Source of the DNA: Eulemur rufifrons
Taxonomy: Eukaryota; Chordata; Mammalia; Primates; Lemuridae
Reading direction: 5' to 3'
Assembly: GCF_041146395.1 (NCBI RefSeq)
Contig: NC_090996.1
Coordinates: forward strand, 32,760,738-32,824,737
DNA: 64,000 nt
Each line of letters opens with the position of its first letter. The first letter of the stretch is position 1. Positions 11,855 to 23,065 of this stretch are shown piece after piece. Position numbers and translations under genes: made by a program. Under the pieces are notes generated by a model that searched no databases, was not told where the DNA came from, and saw only the letters and a program-made list of their open reading frames with translations.

Positions 11855-12289
11855 CCATTAGCAGTCACCTGCCGCTTCCTCTTCTCCCCAGCACCTAGCA
11901 AACACTTACCTACTTTCTTTCTCTGTGAGTTTGCCTGTTCTGGACATTTCATATAAATGGAATCACATACTCTGTGACCATTTGCAACAGGCTTCCTTCA
12001 CTAAACATAACATTCTCAGGGTTCATCCATGTGGTAGCACGAATCAGTACTTCATTCCTTCTATGGCTGAATCCTCACGGATGGCCATATCACATTCCAC
12101 TGATCCATTCATCAGTCGATAAACATTGGGTTGTTTCCACTTTGGGGCTACTATGAATAACATTGCTATGAGCACTTGCATACAAGTTTCCGTGTGGACG
12201 TGTTTTCTTTTGGGGCAGTGGGGAACAGAGTCGAATTACTGGTAACTATACTGAACCTTTGGAGGAACTTCCAGACAGCTGAAGGAAGC
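11855..12289 (-). mobile_element. L1, antisense continuation
   Basis: Antisense L1: 'gtttgcctgttctggacat', 'ttcatataaatggaatcac', 'gggttcatccatgtggtagc', 'ttgggttgtttccactttgg', 'gaataacattgctatgagc'. It completes the L1 begun at 11481. The L2 resumes immediately after. Confidence 0.85.
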
Positions 12290-12425
12290 CTTTCCCAGCC
12301 CTTTGAGACTGAGGTTCCCTCTCTCCCCATCCAAATGTTCTCTTCATACCCTTCACTTCTCTTTCTGAGCGTTGACACGTGGGTCACTGACCTGGGTAAC
12401 TCCCAACTGAACGCTCACATCCGCT
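12290..12425 (+). repeat. L2 LINE, second segment
   Basis: The block reads 'ggaagcctttcccagccctt', then 'cttcacttctctttctgagc', the L2 wording expected just downstream of the segment ending at 11480. It is bounded right by a DNA transposon fossil. Confidence 0.5.
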
Positions 12426-12429
12426 CTAG

Positions 12430-12730
12430 ACCATAATGTCGAGTATAAATACGACCCAAGCCACATATTTACTTTTACATTCTGTAGTAGCCATTTTTAA
12501 AAAGTGAAAGTAATTGTAATATCATTTAACCAAATATATCCAAAATACCGTTTAAACATGTATAAAATATTTTTTAAATTTTAACAAAATACTTTATAAC
12601 CTTTTTTTTAAATTAAGTCTTCAAAATGCAGTTGTGTATCTGACAGTTCCAGCACATCTCTGTACTCACCACTTTCAAGTGCTCAGCAGCCGCACGTGGC
12701 CCGCGGCTACTCATTGGACAGTACAGTCTA
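12430..12730 (-). mobile_element. DNA transposon fossil (hAT-like, non-autonomous)
   Basis: AT-rich element with 'agccacatatttactttta' near the left end, 'accaaatatatccaaaatac' in the middle and 'ctcattggacagtacag' at the right end. This matches a common short non-autonomous mammalian element whose name I am not sure of. It separates two pieces of one L2. Confidence 0.5.
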
Positions 12731-12865
12731 ACGTGGCCACTGCCTGAGGGCAGGAACCACGTCTGCTTTTGCTGATTACTGGATTCTCAGCTCCCGTACA
12801 GAGCCTAGGATGTAGCAGGCATCCCAGGAATATTTGCAGAAACCAAATAAATGAATCCACCCCAA
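12731..12865 (+). repeat. L2 LINE tail, third segment
   Basis: 'gcctgagggcaggaaccac', 'cctaggatgtagcaggcatc' and 'ccaaataaatgaatcc' are the L2 terminus. Together with 10865-11480 and 12290-12425 it rebuilds one L2 in order. Confidence 0.65.
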
Positions 12866-12869
12866 CCTC

Positions 12870-13290
12870 CACTTCAAAAAAAATAGTTTTAAAAATTCAA
12901 TAGTCACGTACATCCACTGGGTCTTTTTTAGCAACTTCAATTTGTTAAGAAAAGGGAACAAGATGTTGGGCTGCCATATGCAATACCATGGGTTACAAGG
13001 ATCCTCCCTCCACTGGAGGCAAACAGTATCCTTGCTGAAGCCGGACCAACTTAACACAAAGAAGTTTTGTTTTTTTTTTTTTAATGTGATTGCTTTATTT
13101 TACAATGTGCGATCTACTTTGCAAGGGCAGAGTACCTGTCGGGGAAGCCTATTTAATTTCCTCTCTTTATTTAGAATGTTGGCGAATGCTATTATAAAGA
13201 CAAGTACCTCTAACAGGCGGGCGCCCCCCACATAGACACAGCTCATGAGTTCATGAGGCAAAGGAATCTAACGACAGCCTCCTAACAGCC
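12870..13290. other. Non-genic DNA with a T-run
   Basis: The stretch contains a T-run at about 13065-13082 and an AT-rich block at 13080-13200. No exon is visible. The 93- and 97-codon frames on opposite strands are chance frames. Confidence 0.4.
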
Positions 13291-13294
13291 AGCC

Positions 13295-13450
13295 TTCTCT
13301 GTGGTGTGGAAATAATTATCAGCATGTAAAAGACTGCATATATTTAACCCATCTGACCCCCTGCAAAATTCAAATCTATAATTGATTTGCTTCCTGGGCT
13401 CCTGAAATTATCTTTGTCAAAATTACCCAGGAATAGACTTAGCCGATCAT
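13295..13450. promoter_or_regulatory. Candidate conserved non-coding element
   Basis: Repeat-free block rich in homeodomain and GATA-like words: 'aaataattatcagcatg', 'ctataattgatttgctt', 'gaaattatctttgtc'. No open frame crosses it. The texture fits a conserved intronic element, which needs alignment to confirm. Confidence 0.35.
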
Positions 13451-13689
13451 TGCCCCCTTGGGGACTCAGGACAAAGCAAGTCAGCCACAGTCAGCATGGA
13501 GTTGGCCACAGACCTGGAGGACACTGAGGCCCCGCTATCGTCCCTCCCCAGACAGGTACCCACTGCCTGGGCTGCAGCCAGAAGCATTCAGGCACAGTGC
13601 ATTCAACCAAAAGCTACTGAATTTTACTGGTGCTTAGGGGGTTGTGGTCAATGAAGGTACATTAATGGATCCAGCTAATTAGCCCTTCT
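13451..13689. other. Non-genic unique DNA
   Basis: No recognisable repeat, exon or RNA gene between the AT-rich block and the next LTR. Confidence 0.4.
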
Positions 13690-14085
13690 TGTTTCTGGAC
13701 CCTTTGCCATATGACTCTAAAGTCCCCCCCACCCACCATTGAAGAGTCAGAGTATATTTTACAGTCCTGATGTTGAGTTTAGTCGTATGTCTTGCTTTGC
13801 CCAGTGGAATGTGAGTCTGTGTGACCAAGATTGGAAAAGTGTGTGCTCATTCACCTGCTGTCAGCACAAGAACAAACCCAGACCCGCCTGCTGCTCCCAG
13901 GAAACGGTAAGAGACGACAGGAGCACGGCAGAGCTTCCCAGATGCGCTTGGTGAGGATCAACCAACCCTCAGCTGATTCAGAGACTCATGAAAATGACTG
14001 TTGTATTAAGCCACCGAGATTTGGGGCAGTTTGTTATGCAGCATTTTGTGAGACTAAGTTACACAAGAGTCACTGTCCTTTATCT
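13690..14085 (+). mobile_element. LTR, MaLR/MLT1-like
   Basis: A decayed solo LTR. The centre has 'ctttgcccagtggaatgtg', and the right end reads 'attaagccaccgagatttgg' with 'ggcagtttgttatgcagc', the usual sense terminus of this group. No internal viral genes are present. Confidence 0.6.
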
Positions 14086-14104
14086 CTATAGATTTTAACC
14101 AATC

Positions 14105-14195
14105 ATTCACCATTCCCTCACCCCACCACCTCAGTCCATGGAAAAATCGTCTTCCATGAAATCAGTCCCTGGTGCCAAAAAGGTTGGGGACCACT
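14105..14195 (+). mobile_element. MER1-type hAT-Charlie terminus
   Basis: The text 'tccatggaaaaatcgtcttc', 'gaaatcagtccctggtgcc' and 'aaaaaggttggggaccactc' is the right end of the MER1 group. Only the terminus is present; the L1 follows directly. Confidence 0.75.
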
Positions 14196-16175
14196 CGATT
14201 AAATAAAAAACCATGACCCAACTATACGCTGCCTACAAGAAACTCATGCCAGCTCTAAAGACACAGATAGATGGAAAGTGAGGGAATGGAAAAGATATTT
14301 TACACAAATGGAAACCAAATGTCAGCAGGAGTAGATATATTAGTACTTGTATCAGGTAAAACAGACTAAGTCAAAAACCATAAAAAGAGATAAAAGAAGG
14401 TTATCATTAGATATAATGATAAAGGGATCAATTCAGCAAGAGGATATAACAATTCTAACCATAGATGCACCCAACACTGGAGCACCCAAATATATAAAGT
14501 AAATATTATTAGATCTAAAGAATCTAACACAACAATAGCTGGGGACTTCAACACTCCACTCTCGGCACTGGACAGATCATCTAGATAGAAAATTAAGAAA
14601 GAAACATTGATTGGATTTAAACTGAACTTTAGACCAAATGTACCTAATATACATTTACAGAATATTTTATTCAACAGCTGTAGAGCATATAATGCATTCT
14701 TCTCATCAGCACATGCAACATTCTCTAAGATAGACCTGGGGAAAGGACACCCTCTTCAATAAATTGTGCTGGGAAAACTGGATATTTCTATGCAAAAGAA
14801 TAAAATTAGACTCTTACCTCTCACCATATACAAAAATCAACTCAAAACGGACTGAAGGCTTAAACATAAGACCCAAAACTGTAAAACTACTAGAAGAGAA
14901 CACAGGGAAAATGCTTGAGGACACTCATCGTGGCAAATATTTTATGGCTAAGACATCAAAATCACTGGCAACAAAAACAAAAGTAGACAAATGGAATTGT
15001 ATTAAACTAAAAAGCTTCTGCACAGGAAAAGAAACAATCAACAGAGTGAAGAGACAACCTGTAGAATGGGAAAAAATATTTTCAAACTATTCATTTGACA
15101 AGGGACTAATATCCAGAATATACACAAAACTCAAACAATTCACAACAAAAAAAAAAAAAATCATTCCATTAAAAAGTGGGAAAAGAATTTGAAGAGACGA
15201 TTCTCCAAAGAAGACATATAAACCGCTAACAAGTATGTGAAAAAATGCTCACTATCACCCATCACCAGGGAAATGCAAATCAAAACCACAATGAGATATC
15301 ACCTCACCCCAGTTAGAATAGTTAGTCTTAAAAGGACAAAAAGTAACAAATGCTGGTGAGGATGCATAGAAAAGGTAACTCTTATACACTGTTGGTGAGA
15401 ATGTAGATCAGTACCATCCTTACGGAAAACATTATGAAGGTTTCTCAAAAAAAAAAAAAAAAAGACTTAAAATAGATGTACCTTGCAGTCGAGCAATCCC
15501 ACCACTGGGTATTTATTCAAAGGAAAGGAAACCAGTACCTCAAAGGGACACCTGCACCCCCATGTTTAGCGCATCACTATTCACAATAGCAAAGATATGG
15601 AATCAACCTAAGTGTCCATCAACAGATGAATGAAGAAAATGTGGTCTATATACACAATTGAATGCTATTCAGCCATAAAAAAGGATGAAATCCTGCCATT
15701 GGCAGCAACATGGATGGAACTGGAGGTCATCATGTTAAATGAAATAAGCCAGGAACAGAAAGACAAATATTGCATGTTCTCACTCATACATGGGGGCTAA
15801 CAAAGTTGAACTCATGGAGATGGAGAGTAGAATGACAGTCACCAGAGACTGGGAAGGGTCCAGGGAGTGGGGAGACGAAGACAGTTTGGTTAATGGCACA
15901 CACACAACTAGGTAGAAGGAATATGTTCTAGTGTTTGACACCACAGCAGCGTGACGAGAGTGAACGATAATTTATTGTCTATTTCAAAACAGCTAGAGGA
16001 GAAGATTTGAAATGTTCCCAGCACAAAGAAATGATAAATGTTTGGAGATGGATATTCCAAATACCCTGATTTGATCATTACACATTGTTTGCCTGTTTCA
16101 AAATATCACATGTACCCCACCAATATGTACAATTATTATGTATCAATAAAAAAGATTTCTAAAGAAATGTACAGG
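14196..16175 (+). mobile_element. L1 with internal deletion, through 3' end
   Basis: Sense ORF2 text starts with 'acccaactatacgctgcc' (endonuclease domain) and runs to about 14735. It then jumps to 'tggggaaaggacaccctctt', far downstream in ORF2, so the reverse transcriptase region is missing. The 142-codon frame at 14764-15192 resembles the ORF2 C-terminal part ([20 protein letters not shown]). The 3' UTR ends near 16170 with 'tatgtatcaataaaaaag'. Confidence 0.85.
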
Positions 16176-17579
16176 GACAAACCGTGCCCCTTCCTTGCTG
16201 TCTTTAGATGTTGTCACAAGAGAACTTGACGTTCAGACTGCGGCAGTCTCTGTAACCAAGAGGGGAAGGCAAGAGTACCACAGAAACCTCAAATAAGAAC
16301 CGGAACATCTCAAGCTACTAATTTAGCCAGGCTTGCGACTGGCTATGTCCGGACTTAGCATGTGACATGAAGAAGCCCCACTGTTCAAGTTGGGTGGTCT
16401 GTCCATGGCTGCTGAACAGAAGTTAATGAGGCTTCCTCCTTCTGGAGCCCCTGCAAGACCCTGACATGGCCATTAAGTCACAGGCAGAAAGGGGAAGCAG
16501 AGGGTGAGGAGGGCTGGCTGGCTCTGCCAAAAACAGGTCTATGCCTGTCCTGCTTGCCACAAAAAGCCTGGAGCCTGTGCAAGGGACTGAAGAGATGCCC
16601 CTGCAGCCACTGTCCAGGTAGTCACGCAACCACTAACACATGATCACAGCCCAATAGATCAGCATTTCCTCAGTGCCACCAGTAAGATCAACTCGTCTCT
16701 CATGGAAATGGGAGAGAGGATATTAAAGGGGAAGAGAGACGTGGAAGCTCCCATCCTAACTCATCCCCGAGGGGACAGACGTGAGGCTGGAACTCCCTGC
16801 CTCTGTGAGCCAACGAGGAGAAATCAGGGAGAGCTTCAGGCACAAGAGACGCAGCAGCGGATGCGGTCCTTGTGCAGCTTGAGTCTGTGCACCCAGTGGA
16901 AACTGCATTTCTAGACTCCAGGTTTAAGAACGAGAACTTGGAGTCGAGTCTGCAAGCATTCTCCTTCCCTCCAATCCAGAGGGAATGAATTCCTCTCCAC
17001 CACACCCGGATGTAAGAAATGTCACACTCCTATTTCTGTAACTCCAGTTAAATTTGCTCTGAGTCCCTGAATCCGCCTGGCAGGTGGAGAATTCGATCTT
17101 GTCATTACCGGAGCTTCTTTTGCTTCTCCCCGGGCTTACGTAAGAATTCTGGGCTCACGTGTTGTAGAAAAGCCAGGTAGGAACTAGGTCCCCAAAGGTC
17201 GCCATGATTGCAGCTGCTCCTGATCTGCCGACTGTTGGGGACCATCTGCCACAAGATGACCCTCACAGGGTCATCCCACTGACCACAGGCTCAGCCAAAG
17301 GGACCCTCGCTGTAGCAGGTCTCCACTACACATGGGACCTCACAAAAGCCTTCCCTTAGGCTCAGCTTTCTCTAAATCCAGCCATTCCCACCTTCTCACC
17401 TTTAAACACAGATGCCAGGTCCTCCCCATCGTTTCAAACCTTCAGGTGACCCAGGTGAATTCTGCTCAATGGGCCTCAGACACCAAAGCTTCACCTTCCC
17501 TCTCCAGGGAGATGATTCAAAGGTACCTGAGCTCTTTGGAAGCCCAAAGCTGGGATGGGCTGAGAGTGAGAACAAGACT
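16176..17579. other. Non-genic unique DNA
   Basis: About 1.4 kb without a firm repeat or exon. Frames of 60-106 codons occur on both strands at 16423-17652, with no domain and no consistent splice sites. I see nothing to annotate. Confidence 0.5.
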
Positions 17580-17692
17580 GTCTCATTCAAGTGCTATGTT
17601 TACCTTGTTCCCCATTATATCCCGATGCCTGGCACTTAGTAGGAACTATTGAGGCTGACACATAGTAGGTGCTATTAGTATCTGTAGAATTA
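17580..17692 (+). repeat. L2 LINE tail
   Basis: 'gatgcctggcacttagtagg' followed by a second 'gacacatagtaggtgctatt' is the L2 terminal phrase, here partly duplicated. It ends before a GAAA-rich run at 17753-17780. Confidence 0.5.
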
Positions 17693-18274
17693 AGCTCTTG
17701 AGGTTGAAACTATTAGCAGAAACTTGCCAGCAACAGGATGGAAAACTAATCACAAAAAAAAAAGAAAGAAAGAAAGAAATTAATTCAAGTATTCATGGCT
17801 TTGAGCTCTGAATACATAGGGCATCAACCCAAGTTTGGGCAATTTTAATAAGACAGCTGTTTTGCCTCCAAACAACTGGCACTGGCTTTGGAAATCTCCC
17901 TCCAATCCTTGAAAAGAGCCAGTGTCTTTCTCTAAGTGTGCAGCATTTCTCCTGGGGTTGCAAAAGAGCAGGATCCTCCCAACTACCACCAGCTGAGGAC
18001 TGCAGCCAGGTGCCAAGAGTTTGGTAGTTCAAATAGTCTCTTTTGTAGGGAAAACCACAATAACATCCCCATCAGTCCGGAACTACCACCGCTTTCCAGA
18101 GGGTGGGTCCCATTTGTAGAATCTTTTGCATGTCAGACATCTCGCAGTGGGCTCAGCTACATACTTTGGAGATTACCTGCAGAGAAGAGCAAAGGTGCTC
18201 TGCAAAATAAAGGGACAAGAACTCGGAATTCCCAGGGCAAATCCATGATGGAAGAGGAAGTAGAAAACAGAAGG
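17693..18274. other. Non-genic unique DNA with GAAA run
   Basis: A short (GAAA) tract at 17753-17780 is followed by unique sequence. The 145-codon plus frame at 17936-18373 runs into the next L1 and has no domain, so I treat it as chance. Confidence 0.45.
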
Positions 18275-18770
18275 GTATCAAAAAGACATCTGCACTCGGA
18301 TAGTCACAGCAGCACAATTCACAACTGCAAAGATGTAGAACCAACCCAAGTGCCCATATCAACACGTAAATGAGTTAATAAAATGTGATATATGTATACC
18401 ATGGAGTACTACTCAGCCACAAAAAAAAATGATGAACTAATACACTTTGTACTATCCTGGATCCTGGATAGAGCTGGAGCCCATTCTTCTAAGTGAAGTA
18501 TCACAAGAATGGAAAAACAAGCCCCGCATGTACTCGCCATCAAATTGGTACTAACTGACAAACACGTAAGTGCACATACAGTAGCAATATTCATCAGGTG
18601 TCGGGCAGGTGGGAAGGGGGAGGAGGGGGTGGGTACATTCACAGCTAATGGGTGCAGTGCACACCGTCTGGGGGATGGGCACCCTTGTAGCTTTGACTCG
18701 GGTGGTGCACAGGCATATATTCTGAAATAAAAAATAAAATTTTTGAAAAATTTTTGAAAAACATTCTAAA
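18275..18770 (+). mobile_element. L1 3' end
   Basis: Sense L1 end: 'cacagcagcacaattcacaa', 'ggagtactactcagccaca', the GGGAGGAGGGGG-type 3' UTR purine block at 18610-18630, and 'tatattctgaaataaaaaa' at the tail. 5' truncated and inactive. Confidence 0.85.
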
Positions 18771-19761
18771 GATGATTTGCCGAGAAACGAGTCTCTCTCA
18801 AAAAAAAAAAAAAAAATGCTGAGAGTATGGACACAGACCACAGAGTGGCTAGAATTAACACAAATTGCATTTCTGTGTATGAAGCACAGTATATTTCCAC
18901 GGGTAAAATGTTCTCCATTCTGGCACGAGGCTGCAGGGTGAGGCCAATCAAGGCGCTTCCCCGCCAGACCTCGGGCTCTCGCCTCATTAGTGTTCCGGCA
19001 GAGCCACCCCTGACGGAGCCCAGGTCTCAGCCATCCTTCTATCTCCCCCGCCCGGCACGTTCTAGGCACACAGTGGCTCTGCGTAAGTTTGTTGAAGAAA
19101 CAGGAGACAGACGGCAACTGGGAACTCCAGAAGTGAAGTCAAACTTCCAGAAATTGTGAGTATCTCCCAGAAACTGTGGCCAAACTCCTCGTTCTCACCA
19201 CGGTTGCTCCGTATCAACTCGAACCCACGTGCGGCCTTTGTTACGGAATATTTATGCAGACACAGGTGTGTGTGCAGAGCATAAATTGTGTACAAGGTTT
19301 TACCAGACTCTGTCTAGAAACCCTGACGCTTTGGTCTTCCACTTGTGTTGCTGCCCCCGTCCTCAGGAGGAGACCTCATCCTTCGTGTGACCGGCGAACC
19401 TTCTCACGTGTGCACACGGATGTGCACAACACACCACTGCCCTTGGCTCCGACACCCTGAAAGGCTCATCTTGGTGGCATCTCGTGTTCGCCTGAGAGTA
19501 GTTCAGATTAAGGCGATCGGCTTTCGTGCCAACCATTCTGCAAATCATTTGTGTTCTGAGCATGTTTCTAAATGCTTTACTGAATTGCAACTTACACGCA
19601 GAATGTGCACACGTAAGAGGCCAACGCAGTGTTTCCACAAACCGCACAGGCTCGTATAACCAACGTCCAGCTCAAGCAGCAGCACTGGAGCACCTCTTCC
19701 AGTCTCTGCTCACCGGACTGCAAACAGCCTCAACTTACTTCACACGATACTGTCCTTTCTG
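18771..19761. other. Non-genic unique DNA
   Basis: An A-run lies at 18800-18817. The remainder is unique, with modest CpG content and overlapping open frames of up to 188 codons on the minus strand. That frame (18551-19117) is built partly from L1 3' UTR, so it is not a gene. Confidence 0.45.
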
Positions 19762-19985
19762 GAAGCAGAAATTCTCAAACGGGGCCACTTTTGTCTGCTG
19801 GGGACATCTGGCAATATCTGGGGATGTTTCTGCTTGTCACAACTTGGGGGAGGTGTGTTACTGGCATCAAGTGGGCAGAGTCCAGGGATGCTGCTCGACA
19901 CCCCGCAATGCACAGGACAGGCCCCCTCCCCCAACACAGAAATAACCCACCCAAAGTGTCAACAGCATCGTAGCTGGGAAACCCG
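19762..19985 (+). mobile_element. MER20 (hAT-Charlie)
   Basis: Close to the MER20 order: 'aaattctcaaacggggcc', 'ctggggacatctggcaatat', 'cttgtcacaacttggggg', 'ttactggcatcaagtgggca', 'ccagggatgctgctcgacac', ending 'agctgggaaacccgg'. Near full length. A second copy lies at 37010-37225. MER20 copies are known in the literature as recurrent enhancers in endometrial stromal cells. Confidence 0.85.
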
Positions 19986-20349
19986 GATGTCCGGAGACTC
20001 ACACGCTAACTGCTGCGATCGCTTCGACTCTGAACATTTCACAGGAAACAGAAACGCCATTTGGAGGCAAGGAGAATCCAAAACAAAGAAATCCAGAGTT
20101 GCTCATAAGCCTGCTGCCTCTACAGCTAGGCTTTGGTTTCAATTCTGTCTCACTTTCAAGTGATTTTTCATCAAATGGCATCTGCTGGGCTCAAGGCCCC
20201 GAGAGCCACGAGAGCTGAGGTTCACGGGAGTTTGCACACACCCACACAGGCACACGTGTCACTGACACGCAGACACCCACCCCCAGAGACACGCACGCGA
20301 CCCGGGAGAGCGAGCGAACCTCGCCACACAACCACAGTCCCCTGAAACG
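19986..20349. other. Non-genic DNA, CA/CG-containing
   Basis: A loose CACACA/ACGCACGCG tract lies at 20230-20310. No exon or repeat family is recognised. Confidence 0.4.
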
Positions 20350-21115
20350 CAGAAACGCACCGTTCGTCCCAGGGAGGCATCTCTGCGTTTAATTCAGCCT
20401 CCGACGATCACCCTGTTGCTGAGCCCACTCTCCACGTCCTCCCCTCTAGGAGAGAGAGATGGATTTTCTCTTTACTCGAGAACATAGATTTTAAAAACAA
20501 ACACTGCTGCGTCTCCAAGCAGGCTCTACCTCCTGAGCTATACATATTGATCAGCCTTTTTATTGTCAATTTTCTTTTAGTTGAACTGGAGAAAAATATC
20601 GCCTAATTACATCCTTACTGACAGTTGGGAATCAGTCACACTAAATCCAATTCTGTGTTTGCATGATTAAGGTGTTTAATTTGGGGAGCAACAAAGTAAA
20701 AGCATTGGCCACATTTTAATACAATTAGTGCAGACTGCATCTAAGGGGCTGAGATGTCACAGTAGCAGGAAGCTCATTCCGAAGCGAGAAGGGATTCTAC
20801 CTGAGGACGGACTCAGGGCGGCTCCTGGCTGCACCGTTTAAGCCGTGACATTTTATCAGCGTCTCTTCAAGAGTCCATGGAATGTGGAATAGAAAAGTTT
20901 GAAATGTTCCAAGTCTTGGCTAAGGTTTCATAAGGGGTGTGGGGAGCTGATAAAATAACCTGGTCTTTTTGGACACAACATGCTGGTGTTCTCTAAACTG
21001 CTAATTCTCAGATTCTTCTAATTTATAAACCAATAAAAATATTTTTTTAATTTGGGAACCAACATAAGGTTGCCATTCTTTTTCTGTTTGGGTAAGAAGG
21101 AACTTTTTTAAACTA
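20350..21115. promoter_or_regulatory. Candidate conserved non-coding cluster
   Basis: About 750 bases without a recognisable transposon. The core at 20520-20760 is rich in 'taatta', 'catgattaagg', 'ttgatcag' and 'caatta' words and has no open frame. Flanking blocks at 20930-21115 have the same texture. This is the longest conserved-looking stretch left of the CpG island and a good intronic-enhancer candidate. Confidence 0.4.
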
Positions 21116-21126
21116 ACAATTTCACA

Positions 21127-21172
21127 AAGAGAGAGAGCAAGAAAGAATGAGAGAGAGAGAGAGAGAGAGAGC
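21127..21172. repeat. (GA)n simple repeat
   Basis: Interrupted GA microsatellite with a pure 'gagagagagagagagagaga' core. It is a homopurine tract able in principle to form H-DNA. Confidence 0.9.
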
Positions 21173-21189
21173 GAGCGCATGCACCACGA

Positions 21190-21560
21190 TCAATCAGAAT
21201 AGATCAGGTTTTGCTGCAATAACAAATGACTCCTAAATCTCAGTGACTTCAAACAACAGAGGTTGCTCTTCTCACTCATGCTACATGTGCACTGCACGTC
21301 AAGGAGCAGGGAGGTGGAGGACACTCTGTTTCCACTCTGGGACCCTAGCTAATGGAGGATGCGTCACCCGGAACATCACGCATCAGGGCAGGGAAGGGGG
21401 AGAATGCTGGAGGGCCCTGCACTAGGAATTAAATGCTCAAGCCCGGAAGTCACACTGCACTTCTGCCTCCAGCCGGTTGGCCAGGACTGGCCATAACCCC
21501 TCCCTCCACCACCGCCACTGAAATGTAGGAAGGAGGTATAATTCTCCCATGTGCCAAAAA
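21190..21560 (-). mobile_element. Ancient LTR- or DNA-type repeat, family unsure
   Basis: The left end 'ttttgctgcaataacaaatg' and 'aaatctcagtgacttcaaac', then 'ggagaatgctggagggccct', 'aggaattaaatgctcaagcc' and 'cccggaagtcacactgcact' match a widespread mammalian repeat that I cannot name with certainty. It ends in an A-run at 21553-21569. Confidence 0.5.
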
Positions 21561-21879
21561 AAAAAAAAAAGACAGAAAAATTGAACATGAGTATGAGAAA
21601 TCTCTACCCCACGTCATTTCATAAAGGAGAAAAAAGTATGCAAATACAAAAAAAATTTTTTAATAGACATGATTTCAGAATAAAGAACCATCTCCCCAAA
21701 AAAGGACAGTCTTTCATCAACGTGCACACGACATTTTCTCAGTTTTTTCATTTCATCCTTGACACATGAACGTTTTATACAGAATCACCATGGTCTAAAA
21801 AACACCATTCAGGGACCACTGCTCTAAGCCAGGTGATAAAAAGGGTCCCAAGGACAGAGCACAGAGTCTCCCCTAGTCT
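21561..21879. other. Non-genic AT-rich DNA
   Basis: An A-run and an A/T switch ('aaaaaaattttttaa') are followed by unique sequence. No exon is visible. Confidence 0.4.
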
Positions 21880-22431
21880 CCTCTCTCTTTTCTCCTGCCA
21901 CCAAACTTTGTACCTAGGCCATCTCGTCACCTTCAACTATATCCTCCATGCAGTTGACTCAAGATCTATGTGATTCTTTGTAAAGTCATTTCCCACCTTT
22001 CTTGGCCAGACTAGCAGAATCCCAGTTAGACTTCACTGCCAGTTTCTCCCCTCCCAGCCAACCCGTCCCCGCCACTGTTGGCAAAGCCATCGCTTCAGTG
22101 GCACTCAAAGCCCTTTAAGGCCTCTGCTCTCCCAGCAGGCTGCGTCCACACACAGCCTGGAACTGAAGCTCCTCCAGACACGGCCTCAGCTGCCTTCCAA
22201 GCTGTGTCCCCACCGGGTCCTCTTGATGCCCCCTTCAGCAGAGTTCATGGAGTGATGACTGTTCTTTTCACATATTCCGGGTGTTTTCCCAGGAATGCGA
22301 CTTTCACCTCTTGAATATCTTTCAAGATTTCCCGTGTTCCACAGGGTAAAATGCATCGGGTCCCCAATCCCCCAAACCCTCCTTGTACTCTTCTGCCTTT
22401 CCTTGGGCTGTGCCCTTCGCTAAGACAGTCT
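21880..22431 (+). repeat. L2-like LINE fragment, left of LTR
   Basis: Pyrimidine-rich text with 'ttcagtggcactcaaagccc' and 'cctttccttgggctgtgcc' resembles the sense L2 3' region. It is broken by an ERVL-type LTR and seems to resume at 22891 with 'ttaagccttccccagaac'. Divergence is high, so this is tentative. Confidence 0.45.
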
Positions 22432-22890
22432 TGTGAATTAGCCTGGGTTCTCCAGAAAAGAGAACAGAGAGAGAGATATGTACAGAGAGAGAGATCGGTT
22501 GAGTGACTGTAAGAGATTTGTTCACCTGCCGGCGAAGGCTGAGGAGTCCCAGCATCCGAAGCCCGTAGGCTGGAGCCCTGGGAGAGCCAGCGGTGTGATT
22601 CCCTAATAGTGAGAGTCCGAGTCTGAAGGCAGAGGACTGAGGCTGCTGCCCACACATGGTCAGGTGAAGAGCAAACTCTCTCTTCCTCCACCTGTTTGAT
22701 TCGGGCCTCCAGTGGACGGGATGGGGCTTGTCCACACCGGGGAGGGCGATCTGCTTTATCCCGTCCACTGACGCAAACATGATACTCACCCAGAAACACC
22801 CTCACGGACACACCCAGAATAATGTTTAACCAAGTATCTGGGCACCCCATGGCCCAGTCAAGTGGACACACGAAATTGACCATCACGCCG
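22432..22890 (-). mobile_element. Solo LTR, ERVL/MLT2-like
   Basis: The left border reads 'cctgggttctccagaaaaga', and the right reads 'aacaccctcacggacaca', 'agaataatgtttaaccaagt', 'tctgggcaccccatggccca' and 'cgaaattgaccatcacg'. These are the borders of MLT2-type LTRs of ERVL, reversed. Internal genes are absent. It explains the 217-codon minus frame. A sister copy in the other orientation is at 58888-59402. Confidence 0.8.
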
Positions 22891-23065
22891 GCTTCCATTC
22901 TCGCCCCATCACTGAATGTGCGAATCCTCCCCTTCTTTCACGGCTTGGTTCACCTGTTATCTTCTTAATTAAGCCTTCCCCAGAACCCCAGATAGAAGTG
23001 GCTCCTCCCCCTCGGAAGGCTCCAGATGTGCTGTGTGTTTCCCCTTCACAGCGTTTATTGGAAAC
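22891..23065 (+). repeat. L2-like LINE fragment, right of LTR
   Basis: 'tcttaattaagccttcccca' and following text fit the L2 region just downstream of the left segment. Weak similarity. Confidence 0.4.

Noticed and set aside
14764..15192. 142-codon plus frame as a host gene
   Set aside because: The protein words are those of L1 ORF2.
18551..19117. 188-codon minus frame
   Set aside because: Built partly of reversed L1 3' UTR and an A-run giving poly-Phe.
22245..22898. 217-codon minus frame
   Set aside because: It lies almost wholly within the MLT2-like LTR and L2 remains.
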